Shown here: positions 30,815-42,066 of the stretch, one piece after another
Numbering within the stretch: the stretch's first letter is position 1
Layout of the letters: the number at the start of each line of letters is the position of its first letter
From: Streptomyces nymphaeiformis
GTDB taxonomy: Bacteria > Actinomycetota > Actinomycetes > Streptomycetales > Streptomycetaceae
Assembly: GCF_014203895.1 (NCBI RefSeq)
Contig: NZ_JACHJY010000003.1
Coordinates: 186,001-250,000, forward strand
DNA: 64,000 nucleotides
Direction of reading: 5' to 3'
Notes under the pieces: generated by a model
What the model was told of the DNA's origin: nothing
What the model saw: the letters and a program-made list of their open reading frames with translations, nothing else
Databases searched by the model: none
Made by a program: the position numbers and the translations under genes

Positions 30815-31476
30815 CGCCAGTCCTCGCAGTACTGGATGTGGAGGGCACCCGGCACGTTCCGGCGGGTCCTCGGACGCGTCCACGGGCCGGAGCCGAACTC
30901 CACGCAGAAGTGCCCTGCACCCGGATGGCGGTGCCGGTGGGACGGCGCCTCGTCGACGAGACCGCGCAGTGCGGAGCCGTGCTCCCGGAACGCGGTGGCG
31001 CTGCCCACGACGAAGAGGGTGTGGGCGGCGATGTCGAAGCCGAGGTGGTCCCGGAACGTCGAGAAGTACCTGCGCTCGTGGTCGACGGCGCTCTCGTCGG
31101 GGAAGTCACCGTCCGGGGTGGCGGCGGTGTGTGGCCTGCCCGCACCGAGCCGGGCCCGTACCTCCTTCCACGAGGCGGTGGGGAACTGCAGGCTGTGGTG
31201 GACCAGGACCAGGTCGAGCGCCACCGGTTCCCCTTCCACCGCGGCCCCGTCGGGGACCGCGTTGGCCCGGATCGGCAGGTGGATCAGGGACCTGGCGGAC
31301 CGGGCGGCCAGCCCCCACAGCGCGGTGAGCTGCTCGGCACCGCCCCGGTCCACGTACATCGACAGCCAGTGGCCGTCGTCGCGCAGGGCGAGGCGCGACC
31401 GGACCGGATCCGGCCGGATGACTCTGACCTCGACGCCGCCCAGCCTGGCCTTGTGCACACGCACCCGCTGTTCCAT
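30811..31476 (-). CDS. Conserved protein of unknown function
   Basis: A 221-residue protein (MEQRVRVHKARLGGVEVRV). It appears cytosolic with alternating beta and helical segments: VIRPDPVRSRLALRDDGHWLSMYVDRGGAEQLTALWGLAARS, LDLVLVHHSLQFPTASWKEVRARL, HLGFDIAAHTLFVVGSATAFREHG. A His-rich patch occurs near the C-terminus (APSHRHRHPGAGHFCVEFG). I recognise no family. Its stop overlaps the convergent fusion gene by four bases. The start ATG at 31474-31476 has no strong ribosome site. Confidence 0.65.
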   Translation of the reverse strand: MEQRVRVHKARLGGVEVRVIRPDPVRSRLALRDDGHWLSMYVDRGGAEQLTALWGLAARSARSLIHLPIRANAVPDGAAVEGEPVALDLVLVHHSLQFPTASWKEVRARLGAGRPHTAATPDGDFPDESAVDHERRYFSTFRDHLGFDIAAHTLFVVGSATAFREHGSALRGLVDEAPSHRHRHPGAGHFCVEFGSGPWTRPRTRRNVPGALHIQYCEDWR

Positions 31477-31555
31477 GCACCCCTCGAACGCCTCGCCGAA
31501 CCACTGGTCCGCCGCACCCTAACCGGACGGGCGTCCACCAGAGGTACGTCCCCCC

Positions 31556-33115
31556 CTAGAGGGGGCGCTCACGGCCTTCCCAGTACGGGTCGCGGAGGCG
31601 GCGCTTGTAGAGCTTGCCGTTCGGGTCGCGGGGCATGGCCGCGACGAAGTCGACCGACTTCGGGCGCTTGAAGCCGGCGAGGCGGTCCGCGCAGTGGGCC
31701 AGGATCTCGGCGGCGAGCGCGTCCCCCGGCTCGTGCCCCTCGGCCGCCTCGACGACCGCCTTGACCTCCTCGCCCCAGTCGGCGTGCGGGATCCCGAAGG
31801 CGGCGGCGTCCGCGACCGCGGGGTGGGCGAGCAGGGCCGCCTCGATCTCGGCGGGGTAGATGTTGACTCCGCCGGAGATGATCATGTCGATCTTCCGGTC
31901 GCGGAGGAAGAGGTAGCCGTCCTCGTCGAGGACGCCGAGGTCGCCGACGGTGAAGAAGTCGCCGATGCGGTTCTTCGCGGTCTTCGCCTCGTCCTTGTGG
32001 TACTGGAAGCCGCCGGTGTTCATCTTGAGGTAGACGGTGCCGAGTTCGCCGGGCGGCAGCCGCTTCCCGTCGTCGTCGAAGACGGCGAGTTCGCTGATGG
32101 GCCAGGCCCGGCCGACGGTCCCCGGCCGCTTGAGCCACTCCTCGGCGGTCGCGAAGGCGCCGCCGCCCTCGCTGGCCGCGTAGTACTCCTCGACGCAGCG
32201 GCCCCACCAGTCGATCATCGCCCGCTTGACGTGCTCGGGGCAGGGCGCGGCGCCGTGGATGGCGTGGCGCATGGACGAGACGTCGTACCGCTCCCGTACG
32301 TCCGCCGGGAGGGCGAGCAGGCGGTGGAACTGGGTGGGCACCATGTGGGTGTGGGTGCAGGAGTACCGGTCGATGAGCCGGAGCATCTCCTCGGGCGCCC
32401 ACCGGTCCATGAGGACGAGCGGGTGGCCGATGTGCAGGGCGGCGGCCGCGAACTGGAGCACGGCCGTGTGGTAGAGCGGCGAGCAGACGAGATGGACGTT
32501 GCCGTCGGCGGGCCGGATGCCGAAGATGCCGAGGAAGCCGCCGAGATGGGTCTCCTCGGGGAGCTTCCCGGGCAGCGGGCGGCGGATGCCCCGGGGCCGG
32601 CCGGTGGTGCCGGAGGTGTAGTTCATGACCCAGCCGAGGGTGCGGTCCTCGGGCGCGGATCCGTCCTGTCCGTCGAGCAGTTCGGCGTACGGGCGGAAGC
32701 CGGGGACCGTGCCGACGGCGTACCGGTGGGTGGGCGCGAGGCCGGCCTCGTCGGCGGCGGGGGTCACGGCCTCGGCGAACCGCTCGTGCGCCACCAGGAC
32801 CTTGGCGCCGGAGTCGGCGACGATCCAGGCGATCTCGGGGCCGACGAAGTGGTGGTTGACGGGGACGAGGTAGAACCCGGCCTGGGTGGCGGCGAGATGG
32901 GCGGTGAAGAACTCGGGGCCGTTGGGCAGGACGACGGCGAACGCGTCGCCGCGTTCGAGACCGGCGGCGCGCAGCCCGTGGACGAGACGGTTGGCCTCGG
33001 CGTGCAGCCGGCCGGCGCTCCACTCCTCGCCGTCGGGCGCGACGAGGACCGTACGGCCGGGGTCGGCGGCGGCCTGGGCCCAGAATCCGGTGGGGGCCTG
33101 GCTTCCTGTGCTCAT
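31556..33115 (-). CDS. Acyl-CoA synthetase (AMP-forming), coupled to nitronate monooxygenase
   Basis: A 519-residue adenylate-forming ligase with P-loop MNYTSGTTGRPRGIRR, CSPLYHTAVLQFAAAA, EYYAASEGGGAF, KNRIGDFFTVGDLGVLDEDGYLFLRDRKIDMIISGGVNIYPAEIE and tail MPRDPNGKLYKRRLRDPYW. The ATG at 33113-33115 overlaps the preceding gene's TGA in the four-base TCAT junction (33112-33115). This gene is therefore translationally coupled to and expressed with the nitronate monooxygenase, and both should be under the operator at 34268-34284. It resembles the FadD-like ligases found in steroid-degradation gene sets, but the substrate is unknown. Confidence 0.9.
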   Translation of the reverse strand: MSTGSQAPTGFWAQAAADPGRTVLVAPDGEEWSAGRLHAEANRLVHGLRAAGLERGDAFAVVLPNGPEFFTAHLAATQAGFYLVPVNHHFVGPEIAWIVADSGAKVLVAHERFAEAVTPAADEAGLAPTHRYAVGTVPGFRPYAELLDGQDGSAPEDRTLGWVMNYTSGTTGRPRGIRRPLPGKLPEETHLGGFLGIFGIRPADGNVHLVCSPLYHTAVLQFAAAALHIGHPLVLMDRWAPEEMLRLIDRYSCTHTHMVPTQFHRLLALPADVRERYDVSSMRHAIHGAAPCPEHVKRAMIDWWGRCVEEYYAASEGGGAFATAEEWLKRPGTVGRAWPISELAVFDDDGKRLPPGELGTVYLKMNTGGFQYHKDEAKTAKNRIGDFFTVGDLGVLDEDGYLFLRDRKIDMIISGGVNIYPAEIEAALLAHPAVADAAAFGIPHADWGEEVKAVVEAAEGHEPGDALAAEILAHCADRLAGFKRPKSVDFVAAMPRDPNGKLYKRRLRDPYWEGRERPL

Positions 33116-34224
33116 GACGCGCTCCGTCCGGCGATGCGGTTGATGCGGTCGACGGCCTTCTCGAAGCCTCGGGTGAGCTCGTCGACGACCTGCTGGACGC
33201 TGCGCTCGGAGTTCATCCGGCCGACGATCTGGCCGACCGGGGTGCCGAGGAGCGGTTCGACCTCGTACTTCTGGATGCGGGAGACGGCCTCGGCGACCAG
33301 GAGTCCCTGGAGGGGCATGGGGAGCGGGCCGGGTCCCGCCGGGTCGTCCCAGGCGTCGGTCCACTCGGTACGGAGCTGGCGGGCGGGCTTGCCGGTGAGG
33401 GCGCGGGAGCGGACCGTGTCGCCCGATCCCGCGGCGAGCAGCTTGGCGGTGAGGGCGCGGGAGTGCAGCTCGGCCTCGGTGGTGGTGAGCCAGATCGAGC
33501 CGAGCCAGACGCCCTGGGCGCCGAGGGCGAGTCCGGCGGCGATCTGCTCGCCGCTGCCGATGCCGCCGGCGGCGAGGACGGGCAGCGGGGAGACGGCGTC
33601 GACGACCTCGGGGGTGAGGACCATGGAGGCGATCTCGCCGGTGTGGCCGCCCGCCTCGTACCCCTGGGCGACGACGACGTCGATGCCGGCGTCGGCGTGG
33701 TGGCGGGCGTGGCGGGCGCTGCCGGCGAGGGCGGCGACGAGGACGCCGTGGTCGTGGGCGCGGGCGACGACGTCGGGCGGCGGTGAGCCGAGGGCGTTGG
33801 CGAGGAGTTTGATGGGGTAGTCGAAGGCCACGTCGAGCTGGCTGCGGGCGACCTGCTCCATCCAGCCGGTGATCCGCCAGCCGGAGGCCTCGCCCTCGGC
33901 GAGTTCGGGGACGCCGTGCTTGGCGAGGGTGGCACGGACGAACGCCCGGTGCTCCTCGGGGATCATGGCCTCGATCTCGGCCTCGGTGACCCCTTCGACC
34001 GCCTTCTTCGCGGGCATCACGACGTCGAGGCCGTAGGGCAGGCCGTCGGTGTGCTCCTGCATCCAGTCGAGGTCGCGGGCGAGGTCGTCGGGCGCGGTGT
34101 AGCGGACCGCGCCGAGGACGCCGAACCCGCCGGCTCTGGTGAGTGCGGCGGCCACCGCGGGGAAGGGCGTGAAGCCGAAGATGGCGTGCTCGATTCCCAG
34201 GGTGCGACTCAGCTCCGTCTTCAT
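33112..34224 (-). CDS. Nitronate monooxygenase / FMN-dependent oxidoreductase
   Basis: A 370-residue TIM-barrel FMN enzyme of the NMO/2-nitropropane dioxygenase family (HAIFGFTPFPAVAAALTRAGGFGVLGA, DAGIDVVVAQGYEAGGHTGEIASMVLTPEVVDAV, PVLAAGGIGSGEQIAAGLALGAQGVWLGSIWL). The GGHTG and AAGGIGSG phosphate-binding motifs are intact. In steroid-degradation loci such proteins often act as ring reductases or hydroxylases rather than true nitronate oxidases. The ATG at 34222-34224 has a weak upstream site. It is the first gene of a two-gene operon with the acyl-CoA synthetase. The promoter region holds the TCTGA-type palindrome shared with 14144-14160. Confidence 0.88.
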   Translation of the reverse strand: MKTELSRTLGIEHAIFGFTPFPAVAAALTRAGGFGVLGAVRYTAPDDLARDLDWMQEHTDGLPYGLDVVMPAKKAVEGVTEAEIEAMIPEEHRAFVRATLAKHGVPELAEGEASGWRITGWMEQVARSQLDVAFDYPIKLLANALGSPPPDVVARAHDHGVLVAALAGSARHARHHADAGIDVVVAQGYEAGGHTGEIASMVLTPEVVDAVSPLPVLAAGGIGSGEQIAAGLALGAQGVWLGSIWLTTTEAELHSRALTAKLLAAGSGDTVRSRALTGKPARQLRTEWTDAWDDPAGPGPLPMPLQGLLVAEAVSRIQKYEVEPLLGTPVGQIVGRMNSERSVQQVVDELTRGFEKAVDRINRIAGRSAS

Positions 34225-34267
34225 GGGCGGCAGGATGCCGCAGCGGCGCGACGGAGGGAAGAGGTTT

Positions 34268-34284
34268 TCTGATGCATCGTCAGA
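34268..34284. promoter_or_regulatory. Second copy of the TCTGA-N7-TCAGA operator
   Basis: TCTGATGCATCGTCAGA lies between the nitronate monooxygenase (minus) and serine hydrolase (plus) genes. It matches 14144-14160 in length, half-sites and flanks: TT before and TTCTT after. Only the central seven bases differ. Both have catabolic genes on the minus side, arguing for one regulator. Confidence 0.6.
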
Positions 34285-34341
34285 TTCTTTGCGGCCGGTG
34301 CGTCCGTGTTTCGCCGGCGCTCCGCGTGGGAGAGGGTGGGC

Positions 34342-36162
<1,821 letters not shown>

Positions 36163-36170
36163 CCGGACCG

Positions 36171-37094
36171 TCAGTGCTCGACTTCCGCCCGTTCCGGTGC
36201 CGCCGCCGTGCGGAGTTCCGTCAGGAGCGGGCTGATCAGGGGGTGCTCCTCGGCTCCGCGCCGTACCGCCGCGAAGACCCGGCGGGTGGGCGCGACCCCG
36301 TCCACGGGGCGGACCTCGACGCCGGAGAGGTCCATCCCGCGCAGCGCCGAGCGCGGCACGAGCGCCACTCCGGCGGCGGCCGAGGCGAGGGCGGCGACGG
36401 CCCGGAAGTCGTCGGAGACATGCGCGAAGCGCGGGGCGAACCCGGCGTACTCGCAGGCCAGGACGGTCACGTCGTGGCAGGGGTTGCCGGTGGACTGCCC
36501 GATCCAGGTGTCCTTGGCGAGGTCGCCGAGCGCGACCCGTTCGCCGGCCGCCAGGGGGTGGCCGGGCGGCAGGACCGCGTCGAACGGCTCGGCGTAGAGC
36601 GGGACGCGGGTGAGCCGGTCGTCGTCCTCTCCCGGCGCGCCCCGGTACTCGACGGCGACGGCCACGTCCACCTGCCGGTCCAGGACCATGAGCAGGCTCT
36701 CGTCGCCCTCCGCGTCCCGGACCCGGACCCGGATGCCGGGCGCGGTGCGGGCGAGGGCCGCGATGGCGGGGGCCACCACGAGCCCGATGCCGGTGGCGAA
36801 CGCGGCGACCGTGACCGTACCGGCGTCGCCGGAGCCGTAGGCGGCGAGCTCGGCCTCGGCGCGCTCCAACTGGGCGAGCACGGCGTTGGCGTGGCTCAGC
36901 AGGATCTCGCCGGCCGGGGTGAGGCGCGCGCCCCGGGCGCTGCGGTCCACCAGGCGGTGGCCGGTCTCCTGTTCCAGGGCGGCGAGCTGCTGGGAGACCG
37001 CGGAAGGGGTGAGATAGAGCGCGGCGGCTGCCGCCGTGACCGTGCGGTGGTCGGCCACCGCACGGAGGATGTGCAACCGCCGCGCTTCGATCAT
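36171..37094 (-). CDS. LysR-family transcriptional regulator near kbl-tdh
   Basis: A 307-residue LTTR. The N-terminal HTH is ILRAVADHRTVTAAAAALYLTPSAVSQQLAALEQETGHRLVDRSARGARLTPAGEILLSHA. The effector domain includes GTVTVAAFATGIGLVVAPAIAAL and LARTAPGIRVRVRDAEGDE. The length is typical. The ATG at 37092-37094 is 26 bases downstream of the kbl stop, so it could be co-transcribed with tdh-kbl. The palindrome at 37099-37124 lies between. Threonine/serine catabolism is a plausible target; no ligand can be assigned from sequence. Confidence 0.9.
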   Translation of the reverse strand: MIEARRLHILRAVADHRTVTAAAAALYLTPSAVSQQLAALEQETGHRLVDRSARGARLTPAGEILLSHANAVLAQLERAEAELAAYGSGDAGTVTVAAFATGIGLVVAPAIAALARTAPGIRVRVRDAEGDESLLMVLDRQVDVAVAVEYRGAPGEDDDRLTRVPLYAEPFDAVLPPGHPLAAGERVALGDLAKDTWIGQSTGNPCHDVTVLACEYAGFAPRFAHVSDDFRAVAALASAAAGVALVPRSALRGMDLSGVEVRPVDGVAPTRRVFAAVRRGAEEHPLISPLLTELRTAAAPERAEVEH

Positions 37095-37098
37095 GCCC

Positions 37099-37120
37099 CT
37101 AGTGTCTCAGCCTGCGGACA

Positions 37121-37124
<4 letters not shown>
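37099..37124. promoter_or_regulatory. Palindrome between kbl stop and lysR start
   Basis: CTAGTGTC (37099-37106) and GACACTAG (37117-37124) are perfect inverted arms 10 bases apart. The right arm covers the kbl stop codon. It could be an RNA stem-loop acting as terminator/attenuator or a DNA site for the LysR protein; the sequence alone does not decide. Confidence 0.5.
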
Positions 37125-38320
<1,196 letters not shown>

Positions 38321-38323
38321 GGG

Positions 38324-39358
38324 TCAGGCTCCCGTGGTCCAGTCGAGGATGATCTTGCCGCTCTTGCCGGAGGCCGCGTCGTCGAAGGCGGCCTCGAAGT
38401 CGGTGTAGTCGTAGCGGCCGGTGATGACCGGGCTGAGGTCGAGCCCGCCCTCCAGGAGCACCGACATCGCGTACCAGGTCTCGAACATCTCGCGGCCGTA
38501 GATGCCCTTGACCGTGATCATGGAGGTGACGATCTTCGCCCAGTCGACGGCGAAGTCCTCGGCGGGCAGGCCGAGCATGGCGATCTTGCCGCCGTGGGTC
38601 ATGTTGGCGATCATGTCGCGCATCGCGTGCGGGTTGCCGGACATCTCCAGGCCGACGTCGAAGCCCTCCTTGAGCCCGAGGGTGCGCTGGCCGTCGGCGA
38701 TGGTCTGCTCGGCGACGTTGAGGGCGAGCGAGACGCCCGTCTTGCGCGCCAGGGCCAGGCGCTCCTCGCTGACGTCGGTGATGACGACGTTGCGGGCGCC
38801 GGCGTGCTTGGCGACGGCGGCGGCCATGATGCCGATCGGGCCGGCGCCGGTGACGAGGACGTCCTCGCCGACGAGCGGGAAGGAGAGGGCCGTGTGCACG
38901 GCGTTGCCGAAGGGGTCGAAGATCGCGGCGACGTCGAGGTCGACGGGGACGCGGTGGACCCACACGTTGGAGGCGGGCAGCGCCACGTACTCGGCGAAGG
39001 CGCCGTCGCGGCCGACGCCGAGGCCGACGGTGGCACGGCAGAGGTGGCGGCGGCCGGCCAGGCAGTTGCGGCACTTGCCGCAGACGAGGTGGCCCTCGCC
39101 GCTGACCAGGTCGCCGACGTTGATGTCGGCGACGTCACGGCCGACGGAGACGACCTCGCCGACGAACTCGTGGCCGATCGTCAGCGGCGTGGCGATCGTC
39201 TTCTGCGCCCAGCCGTCCCAGGAGCGGATGTGCAGGTCGGTCCCGCAGATACCGGTCCGCTTGACCTTGATGAGGACGTCGCCGGGACCCGTCTCCGGCT
39301 CGGGCACGTCCGTGAGCCAGAGTCCCGGCTCCGCGTTCAGCTTGACCAGCGCCTTCAA
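38324..39358 (-). CDS. tdh: L-threonine 3-dehydrogenase
   Basis: A 344-residue zinc MDR enzyme that oxidises L-threonine to 2-amino-3-ketobutyrate with NAD. The catalytic zinc site is seen in [17 protein letters not shown] and [12 protein letters not shown]. The structural zinc Cys group is [21 protein letters not shown]. The Rossmann motif is [21 protein letters not shown]. The length is close to E. coli Tdh (341). A TTG start at 39356-39358 is supported by a GGGAG site 8 bases upstream and the conserved start [15 protein letters not shown]; a longer extension has no conserved sequence. It is co-transcribed with kbl. The 242-base region upstream holds an inverted repeat at 39428-39442. Confidence 0.95.
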   Translation of the reverse strand: MKALVKLNAEPGLWLTDVPEPETGPGDVLIKVKRTGICGTDLHIRSWDGWAQKTIATPLTIGHEFVGEVVSVGRDVADINVGDLVSGEGHLVCGKCRNCLAGRRHLCRATVGLGVGRDGAFAEYVALPASNVWVHRVPVDLDVAAIFDPFGNAVHTALSFPLVGEDVLVTGAGPIGIMAAAVAKHAGARNVVITDVSEERLALARKTGVSLALNVAEQTIADGQRTLGLKEGFDVGLEMSGNPHAMRDMIANMTHGGKIAMLGLPAEDFAVDWAKIVTSMITVKGIYGREMFETWYAMSVLLEGGLDLSPVITGRYDYTDFEAAFDDAASGKSGKIILDWTTGA

Positions 39359-39600
39359 TGCAACGGCTCCCGACGTGCGTGTCCTGTGATGTGAGGGTGC
39401 GGGCACGACTGTGCGCCCAAGATCCCTGGAAGAGAATCTTCCGTACGCGAGGCTTGCGGTCCATCGAGGATTTCTTAAGCGCGCTCGCAGATCAGCTTCA
39501 CACCCCAGGCGGGGGAAGGGCGACGTCAACGGGGCCGAACGGATAGACCACCTCTCGTGAGGGCTCTCCGTCCGGCCCGTCGGGATTTGTACGCCGTGCC
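39359..39600. promoter_or_regulatory. Intergenic region upstream of tdh with inverted repeat
   Basis: GGAAGA-GAA-TCTTCC (39428-39442) is a perfect 6+3+6 inverted repeat about 70 bases upstream of the tdh TTG and is a possible operator. Nothing else in this 242-base stretch, no ORF or clear terminator, can be supported; the stop of the FAD enzyme at 39601 lies on the same strand. Confidence 0.4.
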
Positions 39601-41208
39601 TCAGCGCCCCAGCGCCGCCATCGCCGCGTTGTGGCCGGGGATGCCGCTCACTCCCCCGCCGCGGATCGCGCCCGCGCCGCACAGGAGGACGTTGGCGTGC
39701 CGGGTCTCGACGCCCCAGCGGCCGGTGTCCTCGTCCCCGTACGGGAAGGAGAGGTCGCGGTGGAAGATGTGGCCGCCGGGCAGCCGCAGTTCGCGTTCGA
39801 GGTCGAGCGGCGTCTTCGCCTCGATGCAGGGGCGGCCCTCCGCGTCGAGGGCGAGGCAGTCGGCGATCGGCTCGTCCAGATGGGCGTCGAGCTGGGCCAG
39901 GGTCGCCTTCAGGAGCTGCGCGCGCGTGCCGTCGTTGTCGTCGGCGAACAGCCGGGCGGGGGTGTGCAGGCCGAACAGGGTCAGCGTCTGGTGGCCCGAG
40001 GCGGCGAGTTCCGGGCCGAGGATCGTCGGGTCGGTGAGCGAGTGGCAGTAGATCTCGGAGGGCGGCGCGGAGGGCAGGCGCCCGGCGGCGGCCTCGGCGT
40101 GGGCGGCGGCCAGCTGCCCGTACCCCTCGGCGATGTGGAAGGTGCCGGCGAAGGCCTCGCGCGGGTCGACCGTGCGGTCGCGGAGCCTCGGCAGCCGGGT
40201 GAGCAGCATGTTGACCTTGAGCTGGGCGCCCTCCGGGGCCGACGGGGGCGTCTCGCCGAGCAGGGCGGCGAGCTCCTGCGGGGAGGCGTTGACGAGCACC
40301 CGGCCGGCCTCGACGGTGCCCTCACCGTCGGCGGTGCGGTAGGTGATCGCGGCGCGCTGCCCGTCGGTCTCGATCCGGGTGGCCTCGTGGCCGGTGAGGA
40401 TGCGGGCCCCGGCGGCCCGGGCGGCGTCCGCGAGCGCGTCGGTGAGCGCGCCCATGCCGCCCACGGGCACGTCCCAGTCGCCGGTGCCGCCGCCGATGAC
40501 GTGGTACAGGAAGCAGCGGTTCTGCAGGAGGCTGGGGTCGTGGGCGGCGGCGAACGTGCCGATGAGGGCGTCGGTGAGGACCACGCCCCGGACGAGGTCG
40601 TCGGCGAAGGTCCGCTCGACGGCGACGCCGAGGGGTTCCTCGAAGAGCATCCGCCAGGTGTCGGCGTCGTCGACTCGGGCGCGCAGCCCCTCGCGGGTGG
40701 GGAGGGGCTCGGTGAGGGTGGGGAAGATCCGGCGGGCGGCCTCGCCGGTGCGGGCGTAGAACGCCTGCCAGGCCTCGTACGCGCGGTCGGAGCCGGTGAG
40801 CGCGGCGAACGAGGCCCGGGTGCGATCGGGTCCGCCGCCGACGAGGAGGCCGCCGTCGCCCTTCGGGGTGTACGACGAGACGGACCGTTTCCGCACGGCG
40901 AACCGCAGCCCGAGGTCCCGCACGATCTTGTCGGGCAGGAGCGAGACGAGGTACGAGTACCGGGAGAGCCGGGCGTCGACCCCGGCGAACGGGCGCGTCG
41001 ACACGGCCGCCCCGCCGGTGGAGCCGAGCCGCTCCAGGACGAGGACGGAGCGTCCGGCGCGGGCCAGATAGGCGGCGGCGACCAGCCCGTTGTGCCCGCC
41101 TCCGACGACGACGGCGTCGTACCGGGGGTCCCTCCCTGCTCGAGCGAAGTCGAGAGCTTGGGGGAGGGCGGGGTCCTGGGCGTCGCGGAGTGGATCAGGG
41201 GCGGTCAT
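39601..41208 (-). CDS. Phytoene-desaturase-like FAD-dependent oxidoreductase
   Basis: A 535-residue NAD(P)/FAD-dependent amine-oxidase-fold enzyme related to phytoene desaturases (PYROXD2/CrtI-like group). The N-terminal FAD motif is [30 protein letters not shown]. Later segments are [21 protein letters not shown] and the C-terminal [26 protein letters not shown]. No carotenoid genes lie nearby, so carotenoid desaturation is not implied. The first 25 residues before the FAD motif are encoded partly by a dispersed palindromic repeat (41130-41168). The ATG is at 41206-41208. Its substrate is unknown. Confidence 0.88.
   Translation of the reverse strand: MTAPDPLRDAQDPALPQALDFARAGRDPRYDAVVVGGGHNGLVAAAYLARAGRSVLVLERLGSTGGAAVSTRPFAGVDARLSRYSYLVSLLPDKIVRDLGLRFAVRKRSVSSYTPKGDGGLLVGGGPDRTRASFAALTGSDRAYEAWQAFYARTGEAARRIFPTLTEPLPTREGLRARVDDADTWRMLFEEPLGVAVERTFADDLVRGVVLTDALIGTFAAAHDPSLLQNRCFLYHVIGGGTGDWDVPVGGMGALTDALADAARAAGARILTGHEATRIETDGQRAAITYRTADGEGTVEAGRVLVNASPQELAALLGETPPSAPEGAQLKVNMLLTRLPRLRDRTVDPREAFAGTFHIAEGYGQLAAAHAEAAAGRLPSAPPSEIYCHSLTDPTILGPELAASGHQTLTLFGLHTPARLFADDNDGTRAQLLKATLAQLDAHLDEPIADCLALDAEGRPCIEAKTPLDLERELRLPGGHIFHRDLSFPYGDEDTGRWGVETRHANVLLCGAGAIRGGGVSGIPGHNAAMAALGR
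41130..41168. repeat. Dispersed Streptomyces palindromic repeat inside the FAD enzyme gene
   Basis: CCTCCCTGCTCGAGCGAAGT and the mirror half TCGAGAGCTTGGGGGAGG form arms CCTCCC/GGGAGG and GCTC/GAGC around a GAGCGAAGTCGA core. I recall near-identical elements being common in Streptomyces genomes, usually between genes. Here it is translated as part of the N-terminal extension [18 protein letters not shown], before the FAD motif. Confidence 0.6.
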
Positions 41209-41279
41209 GGCTCATGCTCACACGCGCCCGTGTGCCGGGGGAACCCCGCCGTCCGGTCGTGATCCGTCATGATCACGGC

Positions 41280-41942
41280 ATGACGGAGATCATCCTGATG
41301 TCGGATCCGAAGGTCGCCGCGATACCCGTGACGGAGTGCGGTGAGCGCCTGGTGGACGTCCGCGGCGTCGGCTCGCTGCTCGTCGACACGCGCAAGCAGG
41401 ACCCGGCGGACGCGTTCGCGCATCTGCGGGAGGGCGTCGTCGAGCGGCTCCTCGCGGCGCAGGAGCTGCTGCCGGGAGGCCTGCGGCTGCTGTTCGTCGA
41501 GGGGTACCGTCCGCCGTCGCTCCAGCGGGCGTACTTCGAGGAGTACGCGGGCCAGTTACGGGCGCTGCACCCCGCGTGGCCCGAGGAGCGGATCCTCACG
41601 GCGGCGAGCCGGTACGTGTCCCCGCCCGAGATCGCCCCGCACAGCGCCGGGGCGGCCGTCGACCTGACGCTGGCCGACGCCGACGGGCGCGAACTGGACC
41701 TGGGGACCCGGATGAACGCGGACCCCGAGGAGAGCGGCGGCGCCTGCTACACCCATGCCGAGGGCATCTCCGAGGAGGCGCGCGCCCACCGGGAGCTGCT
41801 CGGCTCCGTGCTCACGACGGCGGGCCTGGTGAACTACCCGACGGAGTGGTGGCACTGGTCGTACGGCGACCGGTACTGGGCACTGGCGACGGGCGCGGCG
41901 GCGGCACCGTACGGGCCGAAGGAGCTCGCGCGGCTGGGCTGA
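41280..41942 (+). CDS. VanX-like D-Ala-D-Ala dipeptidase (M15 family), with TTA codon
   Basis: A 220-residue zinc dipeptidase-fold protein. Zinc motifs of the VanX/M15D group are IAPHSAGAAVDLTLAD (SxHxxGxAxD) and PTEWWHWSYGDRYWAL (ExxWH). No signal peptide is visible, so it acts in the cytosol like VanX. It cleaves a D,D-dipeptide or related dipeptide; vancomycin resistance is not implied, as no vanHA-like genes are nearby. Leu93 is encoded by TTA (41556-41558), predicting bldA dependence. The start ATG at 41280 is divergent from the FAD enzyme and has a weak ribosome site. Confidence 0.9.
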   Translation: MTEIILMSDPKVAAIPVTECGERLVDVRGVGSLLVDTRKQDPADAFAHLREGVVERLLAAQELLPGGLRLLFVEGYRPPSLQRAYFEEYAGQLRALHPAWPEERILTAASRYVSPPEIAPHSAGAAVDLTLADADGRELDLGTRMNADPEESGGACYTHAEGISEEARAHRELLGSVLTTAGLVNYPTEWWHWSYGDRYWALATGAAAAPYGPKELARLG

Positions 41943-41974
41943 CCGCGTCCGGGACCGCCCGCCCGCCGACCGGC

Positions 41975-42031
41975 GTCGCACCTCCGGCGGACGGTCACGC
42001 CCCTGGCGGGCGGTCACGCCTCCGGCGGCCC
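41975..42031. repeat. 19-bp imperfect tandem repeats downstream of the kinase gene
   Basis: Three copies of about 19 bases (41975-41993, 41994-42012, 42013-42031; core GTCACGCC.C.GGCGG) lie in the 124-base gap before the kinase 3' end. A fourth related copy starts at 42066 over the kinase stop (GTCACGCCCCCGGCGG). The last codons of the gene may have been duplicated outward. Confidence 0.55.
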
Positions 42032-42066
42032 GGCACGCGACCGTCCGTCGCGTCCCCGACCGAACG

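Noticed and set aside
41280..41942. Vancomycin-resistance gene
   Set aside because: Only a VanX-fold dipeptidase is present; no vanH, vanA-type ligase or vanRS system in the window.
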